From Paraburkholderia sejongensis (GTDB lineage Bacteria; Pseudomonadota; Gammaproteobacteria; Burkholderiales; Burkholderiaceae): a stretch of DNA of 64,000 nt. The notes under the pieces are model-generated. The model made no database searches, had not been told where the DNA came from, and saw only the letters and a list, made by a program, of their open reading frames with translations. Positions 1 through 8,349 of the stretch are shown one piece after another (position 1 is the first letter of the stretch; each line of letters opens with the position of its first letter). The translations under genes and the position numbers were made by a program. The stretch lies in NCBI RefSeq assembly GCF_020880815.1, contig NZ_JAJITD010000009.1, positions 124,001 through 188,000 of the forward strand. The letters are read 5' to 3'.

Positions 1-366
1 GTAGTTGGTCAGCGGCCGGTCATGCGAAATCCGGAAGCGCGACGCCGACGCGGCGAAGTCCACTTCCGGCACGCGCTGCGCGCTGACGTTCGCGAGCGTC
101 GCCTTCGCCTGCTCGTAGTGCGCGCTCGCGGCCGCGAGCGTCTGGTTCTGCGCGAGCGCCTGAGTCTCCAGCGACGCGAGCGTCGGGTCGGCGAAACCGT
201 TCCACCAGTCCGGCGCGAGCGGCGCATGCGACGGCGCGGCGACCCGCCAGAACGAATCGGTGTGCCACTCGGGCGGCACCTCGGCCTGCGGGCGCCGATA
301 GTCGGGGCCGACCGTGCAGGCGGACAGCAATGCGGCGCCGGCCAGCGCGGTGAGCGCGACCCTCAC
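1..366 (-). CDS. RND efflux outer-membrane lipoprotein (NodT/OprM type), 3' part cut off by window edge
   Basis: The visible N-terminal ~122 residues start with a short hydrophobic segment and a lipobox (L-S-A-C, residues 14-17), followed by TVGPDYRRP and the DWWNGFADPTL stretch, both characteristic of outer-membrane factors of tripartite efflux systems. The GTG start overlaps the stop of the membrane fusion protein gene in a GTGA, so it is translationally coupled and is the third gene of the efflux operon. In this family the protein is lipid-anchored and forms the trimeric outer-membrane exit duct. The rest of the gene lies beyond the left edge. Confidence 0.85.
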   Translation of the reverse strand, partial: MRVALTALAGAALLSACTVGPDYRRPQAEVPPEWHTDSFWRVAAPSHAPLAPDWWNGFADPTLASLETQALAQNQTLAAASAHYEQAKATLANVSAQRVPEVDFAASASRFRISHDRPLTNY

Positions 367-1586
367 GACGCCCCCTTGCCGCTCTTTTGCGGCTGCACCT
401 GCACGTGATCGCCGTCCGCGATCGAATCGCTCGGGTTGATGATGATCCGGTCGGTCGGCTCGATTCCGCTTTCGATTTCGAGCGTCTGGCCCAGGTCCTG
501 CGCAATCACGACCTTGTGCAGATCGACCTTGCCGTTCGCATCGACGACCGCCAGACGCGGACCTTCCGCGCGGAACAGCAGCGCGTTGCCCGGCACGGTC
601 AGGCGCGCATGCGCGGTGGCGGGCACGGCAACCTGCACGTACGCGCCAGGGCGCAGCCGGTCGTCGGAATTGGGCAACGTCACCTCGATCTGCAACGACC
701 GCGTCGGCACGTCGATCGCGCCCGACATGTGCGTGATCGTGCCGTGGAACTGCTGGCCCGGCAGCTCGGCCTGGGTCACCACGACCTTCTGCCCGACCGC
801 GACGTTCTGCGCGTACGCCTGCGGCAGTTGCACGTAGACCCGCAGCGGGTCCGACTGCGCGAGCGCGAACAGCGCGCGGCTAGTGCCGCTGCCCGCGTCG
901 ATCAGATCGCCGACATCGACGTTGCGCTGCGTGACCACGCCGGTAAACGGCGCGACGATCCGCTTGAACGATTCGAGCTGCTGCAGCCGCTTCACGTTCG
1001 CATCGGCGGCGGCCAGATTCGCGACGTCCTGCGTGTACGTGCTCTGGCGCTCGTCGAGTTCCTGTTGCGACACCGCATCGCGTTGGCGCAACTGCTGCCA
1101 GCGCTCCAGCGAGCTTTTCGCCAGCGCGAGGCTCGAACTGGTCTGTTGCCGCTGCGCCAGCGCCTGCGCGAGTTGCTGGTCGACCTCGGGTGTGTCGAGT
1201 TCGGCGAGCAGCTGGCCCTGCTTTACATGCGCGCCGATATCGGCGTACCAGTGCAGCAGATAGCCGGTCGAGCGCGCATAGATCGGCGACTCGACATAGC
1301 CGCGCAACGTGCCGGGCAGCAGCGAGCTGCCGCCGCTGTCGGTCTGCTTCGGCAGCACGATGTGCACGTACTGCTGCGCGTTCTGCTCGGTGCTCGCCGC
1401 GACCTCGCGGCTTTGCATCATGTTCGCGATCACCGTGCGCAGCGCGCCGAGCGCGAGCAGGATCAGCACGATCAGCACGGCGATCTTCGCGCGCTTCCAT
1501 TCGCGATGGCGCGGCGGCAGCCGGTGCTCGCCCTCCTCGGTTTCCCGCGCGGGGATCGCCAGCGATGCATGCGTTTTTTCTGTCAT
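363..1586 (-). CDS. RND efflux periplasmic adaptor (membrane fusion protein, HlyD family)
   Basis: 407 aa. A charged cytoplasmic N-terminus is followed by one membrane anchor (about residues 33-50), then a lipoyl-like/hairpin/beta-barrel arrangement: VKQGQLLAELDTPEVDQQLAQA, a helical hairpin rich in Q and L, then APFTGVVTQRNVDVGDLI, which is typical of RND adaptors. The ATG at 1586 was chosen over upstream in-frame codons because it lies 17 bp after the transporter stop and begins the compact N-terminal region; the longer frame would overlap the transporter. It links the inner-membrane pump to the outer-membrane channel. The pump's substrate cannot be read from sequence. Confidence 0.9.
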   Translation of the reverse strand: MTEKTHASLAIPARETEEGEHRLPPRHREWKRAKIAVLIVLILLALGALRTVIANMMQSREVAASTEQNAQQYVHIVLPKQTDSGGSSLLPGTLRGYVESPIYARSTGYLLHWYADIGAHVKQGQLLAELDTPEVDQQLAQALAQRQQTSSSLALAKSSLERWQQLRQRDAVSQQELDERQSTYTQDVANLAAADANVKRLQQLESFKRIVAPFTGVVTQRNVDVGDLIDAGSGTSRALFALAQSDPLRVYVQLPQAYAQNVAVGQKVVVTQAELPGQQFHGTITHMSGAIDVPTRSLQIEVTLPNSDDRLRPGAYVQVAVPATAHARLTVPGNALLFRAEGPRLAVVDANGKVDLHKVVIAQDLGQTLEIESGIEPTDRIIINPSDSIADGDHVQVQPQKSGKGAS

Positions 1587-1602
1587 CTCAATCAACCATC
1601 GT

Positions 1603-4600
1603 TTAACTTTGGCGCGGGCCGTCATCGCCATGGCGACGCCGCGCGAGCCGCGAGTGAATTCCGGCAAACACGACCGGCACGAAAAACAGCGTGGACACCG
1701 TCGCGAACAGCAGTCCGCCGATCACCGCGCGGCCGAGCGGCGCATTCTGCTCGGCGCCTTCGCCGAGCCCGAGCGCCATCGGGATCATGCCGATGATCAT
1801 CGCGAACGCGGTCATCAGCACCGGCCGGATCCGGCTCGCGCCGGCTTCGAGCGCGGCGGTCAGCGGCGGCGCGCCGGCGGTCAGCCGTTGCCGCGCGAAC
1901 GCGACCATCAGAATGCTATTGGCGGTCGCCACCCCCATCGTCATGATCGCGCCGGTCAGCGCGGGCACGCTCAGGTGCGTGCCGGTCAGAAACAGCATCC
2001 ACACGATGCCGGCGAGCGCGGCCGGCAACGCGCTGACGATGATCAGCGGATCGATCCACGACTGGAAGTTCACGACGATCAGCAGATAGACGAGCACGAT
2101 CGCCATCGCCACGCCGAGCCCCAGGCCGATGTACGAGCTGCGCATCGTCTGCACCTGGCCGCGCACGGTGATCGTGCTGCCGCGCGGCAGCGCCGCGCGC
2201 ACCTGCTCGACGAGCTTGTCGACCTCACGCGCGACGCTGCCCAGGTCGCGCTTTTCGACGCTCACGTACAGATCGATCACCGGCCGGATGTTGTAGTGCG
2301 ACACCTGCGCGAACTGGCTCTTCGGCGCGATCCGCACGAGGTTGCCGAGCAGTTGCGACGGCCCGCTCGACGAACCCGACACCGGCGTGCGCAGCAGATC
2401 GTCGATCGACGCGACCTGGTACTGCGGCGTCTGCACCTGCACCCTGTATTCGACGCCGTTGCGGTTGTTGATCCAGAAGCCCGGTGACGTCTGCGAGCTG
2501 CCCGACAGCGACACCAGCACGTTCTGCGCGACGTCGTTCGCGCTCAGCCTCAACTGCTGCAAGCGCGTGCGGTCCATATGCAGGTCGAGCACCGGTTCGT
2601 CGAGCTTCTGCTGGATGTGGGTGTCGACGGTGCCCGGAATCAGCCGGACTTCCTTGAGCAGTTTGCGCGCGACGTCGAAATTGCCCTGCTGATTGGCGCC
2701 GGAAATCTGCACGTCGACCGCGGCGGGCAACCCGAAGTTGAGAATCTGCGTGACGATGTCGGCCGGCTGGAAGAAGAACTCGACGCCCGGGAAGCGCTGC
2801 GGCAGGATCGTGCGCAGCTTGTCCATATAGACCTGCGACGGCTGGTGGCCTTCGTTCAGTGCGATCTGGATTTCGCCGTCGAGCGTGCCCATCGTGCCCG
2901 AGTTGCTGTACGACAGGTTGATGCCGCTATACGGCAGCCCGAGGTTGTCGAGGATCGTGCCGAGATCTTTGGGCGGCACCACTTCGCGAATCACCTGCTC
3001 GACTTCATCGGCGAGGCGCGCGGTTTCCTCGATCCGCGTGCCGGTCGGCGCGCGCATATGCAGGCGGATATCGCCCGCGTCGACGTTCGGAAAGAAGTCC
3101 TCGCCGAGCGCGAACGCGAGCCCCATCGACAGCACGCAGAACGCGAGGAACAGGCTGCCGAACAGCTTGCGGCGCACCAGCAGGCTGCTCAGGATCATGA
3201 TGTAGCCCGCGCGCATCCGCTCGAAGCCGGCATCGAAACGGTGATAGAGCCGCATGAACCGGTTCGGCTTCGCGCCCTCCTTCGGCGTGTGCGCGTGGCC
3301 CATCAGCAGCATCGCGAGCGTCGGCACCAGCGTGCGCGACAGGATGTACGACGCGAGCATCGCGAACACCACCGCTTCGGCGAGCGGCACGAACAGATAG
3401 CGGGCGACGCCGGTCAGGAAGAACATCGGCACGAACACGATACAGATACACAGCGTCGACACCAGCGCCGGCACCGCGATTTCGCCGGCGCCGTCGAGAA
3501 TCGCGTCGTGCAGATTGGTGCCTGCATGCAGATGCCGTTCGATGTTTTCGATCGTCACGGTGGCGTCGTCGACAAGAATGCCGACCGCCAGCGCGAGACC
3601 GCCGAGCGTCATGATGTTGATAGTCTGCCCGAGCGCGTGCAGCGCGAGCAGCGACGCGAGAATCGACAGAGGAATCGAGATCGCGATGATGCAGGTGCTG
3701 CGCCAGTTGCCGAGAAACAGCAGGATCATCGCGGCGGTCAGCGCGGCGGCGACGAGCGCCTCGCGCACCACGCCCTGCACCGCCGCCTTCACGAACACGG
3801 ACTGATCGAACAGCGCGGTAATCTGCAGATCGGGCGGCAGTGCGGCGCGCGCGTCCGGCAACAGTCCTTTCAACGTATCGACGATCGACAGCGTCGACGC
3901 ATTGCCGTTCTTCAACACCGACATCAGCACGCCGCGATGGCCGTTCTGCCGCACGATATTGGTCTGCGGCGAGTAGCCGTCGCGCACGTGCGCGACTTCG
4001 CGCAGATAGGTGGTCGCGCCGTTGACGGTGCGCACCGGAATATCGTTGAGCCCTTCGATCGTCTCCGGCGAGCCGTTCATGTTGACCGTGTATTCCTTCG
4101 GGCCGATCTTCGCGGTGCCGGTCGGCAGAATCAGGTTCTGCGCATTGAACGCGTCGACCACGTCGGTCGGCGTCAGCCCCTTGGCGAGCAGCGCGCGGGT
4201 GTCGAGGTCGACCGAGATCAGCCGCGACTTGCCGCCGTACGGAAACGGCACCGCCGCGCCCGGAATCGTCACCAGTTGCGGGCGCAGGAAGTTCAGCGCG
4301 GTGTCGTTCAGATCCTGCTCGGAGAGCTTCGGACTCGACAGGCCGAGCTGGATCACCGGAATACTGGAAGCCGAATAGCTGATCACCAACGGCGCGGTCG
4401 CGCCCGGCGGCATCTGTTTGAGCTGCGCCTGCTCGACCGCGACGGTCTGCGCGATCGCGGTCTGGATGTTCGCATTCGGCTGCAGAAACACCTTCAGGAT
4501 CGCAATGCCGGGCAACGATTGCGATTCGATGTGCTCGATGTCGTTGACCGTGGTGGTCAGACTGCGCTCGTTGACCGAGGTCATCCGGTTGGCCATGTCT

Positions 4601-4770
4601 TCGGCCGACAGACCGGTGTACGTCCAGATGATGCTGACCACCGGAATATTGATTTCGGGCAGCACATCGACGGGCGTGGTGAACAGCACGAAGGGCGTCG
4701 CCAGTACGATCAGAATCGCCATCACGATGAACGTGTATGGCCGCTTAAGCGCTACGTTGACGATCCACAT
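1603..4770 (-). CDS. RND family efflux transporter, inner-membrane pump (AcrB/HAE1-like)
   Basis: 1055 aa, full length for the AcrB superfamily. It starts with MWIVNVALKRPYTFIVMAI (TM1) and VLPEINIPVVS, carries the GILVDDATVTIENIERH block of TM4 with the paired aspartates needed for proton relay, and has two large periplasmic loops and a second set of membrane helices near the C-terminus. In this family the trimer exports drugs, solvents or aromatic compounds using the proton gradient. It is the first gene of the efflux operon (pump, adaptor, outer-membrane factor). The adaptor following the pump is the reverse of the common acrAB order. No local TetR or LysR repressor is visible upstream; the neighbour is a hybrid kinase. 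Confidence 0.93.
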   Translation of the reverse strand: MWIVNVALKRPYTFIVMAILIVLATPFVLFTTPVDVLPEINIPVVSIIWTYTGLSAEDMANRMTSVNERSLTTTVNDIEHIESQSLPGIAILKVFLQPNANIQTAIAQTVAVEQAQLKQMPPGATAPLVISYSASSIPVIQLGLSSPKLSEQDLNDTALNFLRPQLVTIPGAAVPFPYGGKSRLISVDLDTRALLAKGLTPTDVVDAFNAQNLILPTGTAKIGPKEYTVNMNGSPETIEGLNDIPVRTVNGATTYLREVAHVRDGYSPQTNIVRQNGHRGVLMSVLKNGNASTLSIVDTLKGLLPDARAALPPDLQITALFDQSVFVKAAVQGVVREALVAAALTAAMILLFLGNWRSTCIIAISIPLSILASLLALHALGQTINIMTLGGLALAVGILVDDATVTIENIERHLHAGTNLHDAILDGAGEIAVPALVSTLCICIVFVPMFFLTGVARYLFVPLAEAVVFAMLASYILSRTLVPTLAMLLMGHAHTPKEGAKPNRFMRLYHRFDAGFERMRAGYIMILSSLLVRRKLFGSLFLAFCVLSMGLAFALGEDFFPNVDAGDIRLHMRAPTGTRIEETARLADEVEQVIREVVPPKDLGTILDNLGLPYSGINLSYSNSGTMGTLDGEIQIALNEGHQPSQVYMDKLRTILPQRFPGVEFFFQPADIVTQILNFGLPAAVDVQISGANQQGNFDVARKLLKEVRLIPGTVDTHIQQKLDEPVLDLHMDRTRLQQLRLSANDVAQNVLVSLSGSSQTSPGFWINNRNGVEYRVQVQTPQYQVASIDDLLRTPVSGSSSGPSQLLGNLVRIAPKSQFAQVSHYNIRPVIDLYVSVEKRDLGSVAREVDKLVEQVRAALPRGSTITVRGQVQTMRSSYIGLGLGVAMAIVLVYLLIVVNFQSWIDPLIIVSALPAALAGIVWMLFLTGTHLSVPALTGAIMTMGVATANSILMVAFARQRLTAGAPPLTAALEAGASRIRPVLMTAFAMIIGMIPMALGLGEGAEQNAPLGRAVIGGLLFATVSTLFFVPVVFAGIHSRLARRRHGDDGPRQS

Positions 4771-5222
4771 TGAAACGGGCCGGAGAGGATTGCGGGAGAG
4801 GAGGTATGTGTAATTCTGCGCTTATGCTAGATCGTTAGGGCCAACGCCTGCATGGCGCGAAAATGGCGGAACTGTCAGGAAGGTTTTCGTAAGCATTAAC
4901 GGGCGTTTATGCGTGCGGAGCAATGCGCGGCAATTGCGGACAGGCAAACGTTTGTTCAATAAAGTTAGCGCCCGTTAATGCAATAGTTGCGAGTCCCGAA
5001 CGGGTCGCGCAGCGGAAATATCCGGAAACATGCTTTAATCTGACTCGCGAAAAAAAAGCGGCGTCCCGTTCACGGCGGCGCTACGGGGCACTTACCCGGC
5101 ACTTACCAGCACTTACCGGTAGCGGGCACATTTTCTGCTGGTGGCTTCTCCGAATAAGCAATGCAATGAGGCGACGTGCTGCGCGCAACGCGCCCGTACA
5201 CGATAAAGCCAGGGACGAACTC
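4771..5222. other. Divergent control region between efflux operon and hybrid kinase
   Basis: This 450-bp stretch has no convincing gene; an in-frame extension of the kinase to 4923 lacks domain content and a ribosome-binding site. It holds promoters for both flanking genes, the 13-bp inverted repeat at 4893-4981 and the palindrome CAAACGTTTG at 4945-4954 between its arms. The kinase ribosome-binding site (AGGGA) is at 5211-5215. Confidence 0.6.
4893..4981. repeat. 13-bp perfect inverted repeat, arms 63 bp apart, in the efflux-pump control region
   Basis: The left arm GCATTAACGGGCG (4893-4905) and right arm CGCCCGTTAATGC (4969-4981) are exact reverse complements. A 10-bp palindrome CAAACGTTTG sits between them. 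Arm spacing of about 76 bp centre to centre (roughly seven helical turns) is compatible with two same-protein binding sites joined by a loop. The position upstream of the RND operon suggests control of efflux; the protein that binds it is not identified. Confidence 0.6.
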
Positions 5223-7586
5223 ATGTGTGGCGACGAACAAGGCGGTCCTTCCATTCCTGACGACTGGTGCCGGCGCTGGATCAACGCGGTCAGCGACTAC
5301 GCGGTAATCGGCCTCGCGCCGGACGGCACCGTAAAGACATGGAACGCGGGCGGCGAAAGCATTCACGGTTTCAAGGCCGACGAAGTAATCGGTCGATCTT
5401 TCGAAATTTTCCACACCGACGAAGACCGCCGCCAGGGCAGCGCGGCCGCCGCGCTCGAGGAGGCCCGCCGCGCCGGCCGGGTCGAATCCGAGGGCTGGCG
5501 GGTGCGCAAGGATGGCTCGCGGTTCTGGGCCAACGTGGTGATCACGGTGCTGAAGGACGACGCGGGCCGCGTGCTCGGCTTCGGCAAGATCGTGCGCGAC
5601 ATGACCGACAAGCGCCGTGCGCACGAAGCGGTCGTCGAAAGCGAACGGCGTTTCCGGATGCTGGTCAACGGTGTCACCGATTACGCGATTTTCATGCTGT
5701 CGCCCGACGGCATCGTCACGAACTGGAACGCGGGCGCACACCGGATCAAAGGCTACGACGCCGACGAGATCATCGGCTCGCATTTCTCGCGCTTCTATAC
5801 GCCGGACGACGCGAAGGCGGGACTGCCGCAACGCGGACTGTCGATCGCCGCGCGCGAGGGCCGCTTCGAATCGGAAGGCTGGCGCGTGCGCAAGGACGGC
5901 CGGCGTTTCTGGGCGCACGTGGTGATCGATGCGATCCGCGACGAACAGGGCGAGCTGGCCGGGTTTGCAAAAATCACCCGCGACATCACCGAACGGATGG
6001 AGGCGAGCCGCGCGCTCGAACAGACTCGCGCCGCGCTGTTCCAGGCGCAGAAGATGGAAGCGGTCGGCAAGCTGACCGGCGGCGTCGCGCACGACTTCAA
6101 CAACGTGTTGCAGGTGCTGCGCGGCAACCTCGAACTGCTCGACAGCCGCCATCATCGCGACGCATGGACCCGCGACCGCGTCTACAAGGCCATCGACGCG
6201 GTCGAGCGCGGCTCGAAGCTCGCGTCGCAGCTGCTCGCGTTCGGGCGCCAGCAGCCGCTGCAACCGGTCGTGATCAACCTCGCGGCCGCGCTGCGCGGGA
6301 TGGACGATCTGCTGCGCCGCGCGCTCGACGAAACCATCTCGATCGAGACGGTCGTCGCGGGCGGGCTGTGGAATACGCTGGTCGACATTCATCAGCTGGA
6401 AAACGTCGTGCTGAATCTGGCGATCAATGCGCGCGACGCGATGCCCGAGGGCGGCCAGCTGACGCTGGAGCTGTCCAACGCGATGCTCGACGACGACTAC
6501 GTTGCGTCGGTGCCGGAGCTGGCCCCCGGCCAGTACGTGCTGCTGGCGGTCACCGATACCGGCACCGGCATGCCGCCCGACGTGGTGAGCCGCGCGTTCG
6601 ATCCGTTCTTCACGACCAAGCCGGAAGGCCGCGGCACCGGCCTGGGCCTAAGCACCGCGTACGGCTTCGTCAAACAGAGCGGCGGCCATATCGGCATCTA
6701 CAGCGAACCGGGCCACGGCACCACCGTCAAGATCTATCTGCCGCGCTCCACCGGCGAGGCCGTCGAACCGCCGCCGCGCACGCGCGGCGCGGTCAAGGGC
6801 GGCACCGAAGTGATCCTCGTCGTCGAGGACGACCGCAAGGTGCAGTCCACCGCGATCGACACGCTGTCCGCGCTCGGTTATCGCGTGCTGAAAGCCGACG
6901 ATGCGCAGGAAGCGCTGACCGTGCTGCGCAGCGGTGTCGAGGTCGACCTGCTGTTCTCCGACGTGGTGATGCCGGGACCGCTGCGCAGCCCCGAGATGGC
7001 CGCGCAGGCGGTGCTGCTGCAACCGGACATGAAGGTGCTGTTCACGTCCGGCTATACGCAGAATGCGATCGTCCACGGCGGGCGGCTCGACCCCGGCGTC
7101 GAATTGCTCAGCAAACCTTATAGTCGCGAGCAGCTTGCTCGCAAGATCCGCCAGATGCTCGACAAGCGCGGCGCGGCGGCGGCGGCGGCGGCGCCGGCGG
7201 CCAGCGCGCCCGCCTCCACCGCGGCCGCGAACGGGCAGGCGCTGCGCATCCTGCTGGTCGACGACGACGCGAATCTGTCGGACGCGGTCAAGGAACAACT
7301 CGCGCTGAGCGGTCACGCGGCCAAGGCGACAACCTCGCCTGACGATGCGTTGCAGTGGCTCGCCGGCGAACCGTTCGACGTCCTGATCACCGATCTTAAA
7401 ATGCCCGGCATCGACGGCGTCGAACTCGCGAAGCAGGCGGCCGCGCGGCAGCCGTCGCTGTGCGTGGTGTTTTCGTCCGGCTATGAAATGCCGCTGCTGC
7501 CGGCGGTGCCGTTCAAATGGGCGGCGTTGCGCAAGCCGTTCGCGATCGACGAACTCGACGCTGTGCTGCGCGGGTTTCAGGATTGA
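5223..7586 (+). CDS. Hybrid sensor histidine kinase: PAS-PAS-HisKA-HATPase-REC-REC
   Basis: 787 aa, no membrane segment, so a cytoplasmic sensor. Order: PAS (about 15-130), second very similar PAS (about 140-260; both repeat ESEGWRVRKDG), dimerisation helix with GGVAHDFNN (H290 phosphoacceptor), ATPase domain (N-box NLAINARDA, G1 DTGTGM, G2 GTGLGLS), receiver 1 (about 529-645, D580 in SDVVMP), an Ala-rich linker (651-670), and receiver 2 (about 675-785, D724 in TDLKMP). ATG 5223 was preferred because AGGGA lies 7 bp upstream and the preceding 100 codons have no domain. There is no HPt domain and no DNA-binding output, so the partner is encoded elsewhere. The signal is unknown. Confidence 0.92.
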   Translation: MCGDEQGGPSIPDDWCRRWINAVSDYAVIGLAPDGTVKTWNAGGESIHGFKADEVIGRSFEIFHTDEDRRQGSAAAALEEARRAGRVESEGWRVRKDGSRFWANVVITVLKDDAGRVLGFGKIVRDMTDKRRAHEAVVESERRFRMLVNGVTDYAIFMLSPDGIVTNWNAGAHRIKGYDADEIIGSHFSRFYTPDDAKAGLPQRGLSIAAREGRFESEGWRVRKDGRRFWAHVVIDAIRDEQGELAGFAKITRDITERMEASRALEQTRAALFQAQKMEAVGKLTGGVAHDFNNVLQVLRGNLELLDSRHHRDAWTRDRVYKAIDAVERGSKLASQLLAFGRQQPLQPVVINLAAALRGMDDLLRRALDETISIETVVAGGLWNTLVDIHQLENVVLNLAINARDAMPEGGQLTLELSNAMLDDDYVASVPELAPGQYVLLAVTDTGTGMPPDVVSRAFDPFFTTKPEGRGTGLGLSTAYGFVKQSGGHIGIYSEPGHGTTVKIYLPRSTGEAVEPPPRTRGAVKGGTEVILVVEDDRKVQSTAIDTLSALGYRVLKADDAQEALTVLRSGVEVDLLFSDVVMPGPLRSPEMAAQAVLLQPDMKVLFTSGYTQNAIVHGGRLDPGVELLSKPYSREQLARKIRQMLDKRGAAAAAAAPAASAPASTAAANGQALRILLVDDDANLSDAVKEQLALSGHAAKATTSPDDALQWLAGEPFDVLITDLKMPGIDGVELAKQAAARQPSLCVVFSSGYEMPLLPAVPFKWAALRKPFAIDELDAVLRGFQD

Positions 7587-7695
7587 CGCGGCGGCGGCCA
7601 CGCAAGGTGTGCCGCCGCGCAAACCGGCAACTGTATCTGTGAGTTAGGGCCAGCGGCGCGCACAATCGCCTGCTCCACCCGCCCGCGCCTCCATC

Positions 7696-8334
7696 ATGAT
7701 CGCCAGCCCGCTGCTCACCGCCGATGTCCTGATCGCCTACAGCGCCTACTTCGTCGGCACCGCGAGCCCGGGGCCGAGCAATCTCGCGATCATGTCGCTG
7801 GCGATGAGCGCCGGCCGGCGCGCGGCGCTGGTATTCGCACTGGGCGTGGTGTCGGGCTCGTTCTCGTGGGCGCTGCTCGCGTCGCTGGGGTTATCCGCGG
7901 TGCTCGCCAGCTACTCGCAGTGCCTCGTCGCGATCCGGATCGCGGGCGGGCTGTATCTGCTGTGGCTCGGCTTCAAATCCGCGCGCTCGGCGCTCAGCGC
8001 AAAGCCCCCCGCGATGCGCGCGGCACGCGCCGACGAACCGCTCGGGCGGCTCTATCTGCGCGGCCTGCTGCTGCATCTGACCAACCCGAAAGCCGTGCTC
8101 GTGTGGATGTCGATCGTGTCGCTGGCGCTCTCGCCGGTCCATGGCGCGGCCCATGTGATGCCGGTGGTGCTCGGCTGCATGGCGATCGGCGCGGCCGTGT
8201 TCAGCAGCTACGCGGTGCTGTTTTCGACCGCGTCGGCGCGGCGGATCTACGCGGCGATCCGGCGCTGGCTCGACGGCTCGCTCGCGGTGATGTTCGGGAT
8301 TGCCGGGCTGAAGCTGCTGACGTCGCGCAACTAG
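7696..8334 (+). CDS. LysE/RhtB family amino-acid or metabolite exporter
   Basis: 212 aa with about six hydrophobic helices. The N-terminal TASPGPSNLAIMS block (the conserved PGP motif in the first loop) and LLLHLTNPKAVLVWMS in the middle are typical of the LysE/RhtB family, whose members export amino acids and homoserine lactone-like compounds. It stands alone, convergent with the SulP gene with 15 bp between the two stop codons. Substrate is not predictable. Confidence 0.9.
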   Translation: MIASPLLTADVLIAYSAYFVGTASPGPSNLAIMSLAMSAGRRAALVFALGVVSGSFSWALLASLGLSAVLASYSQCLVAIRIAGGLYLLWLGFKSARSALSAKPPAMRAARADEPLGRLYLRGLLLHLTNPKAVLVWMSIVSLALSPVHGAAHVMPVVLGCMAIGAAVFSSYAVLFSTASARRIYAAIRRWLDGSLAVMFGIAGLKLLTSRN

Positions 8335-8349
8335 CGCGGCCTTGCGCCG

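Noticed and set aside
2578..4773. 731-aa open frame on the plus strand opposite the RND pump
   Set aside because: Arg/His/Asp-rich translation without domains; it is the GC-rich antisense shadow of the pump gene, which has full family motifs.
7587..7620. CGCGGCGGC...GCCGCCGCG inverted repeat after the hybrid kinase
   Set aside because: 15-base loop and no following T-run; simple GC repeats pair by chance here.
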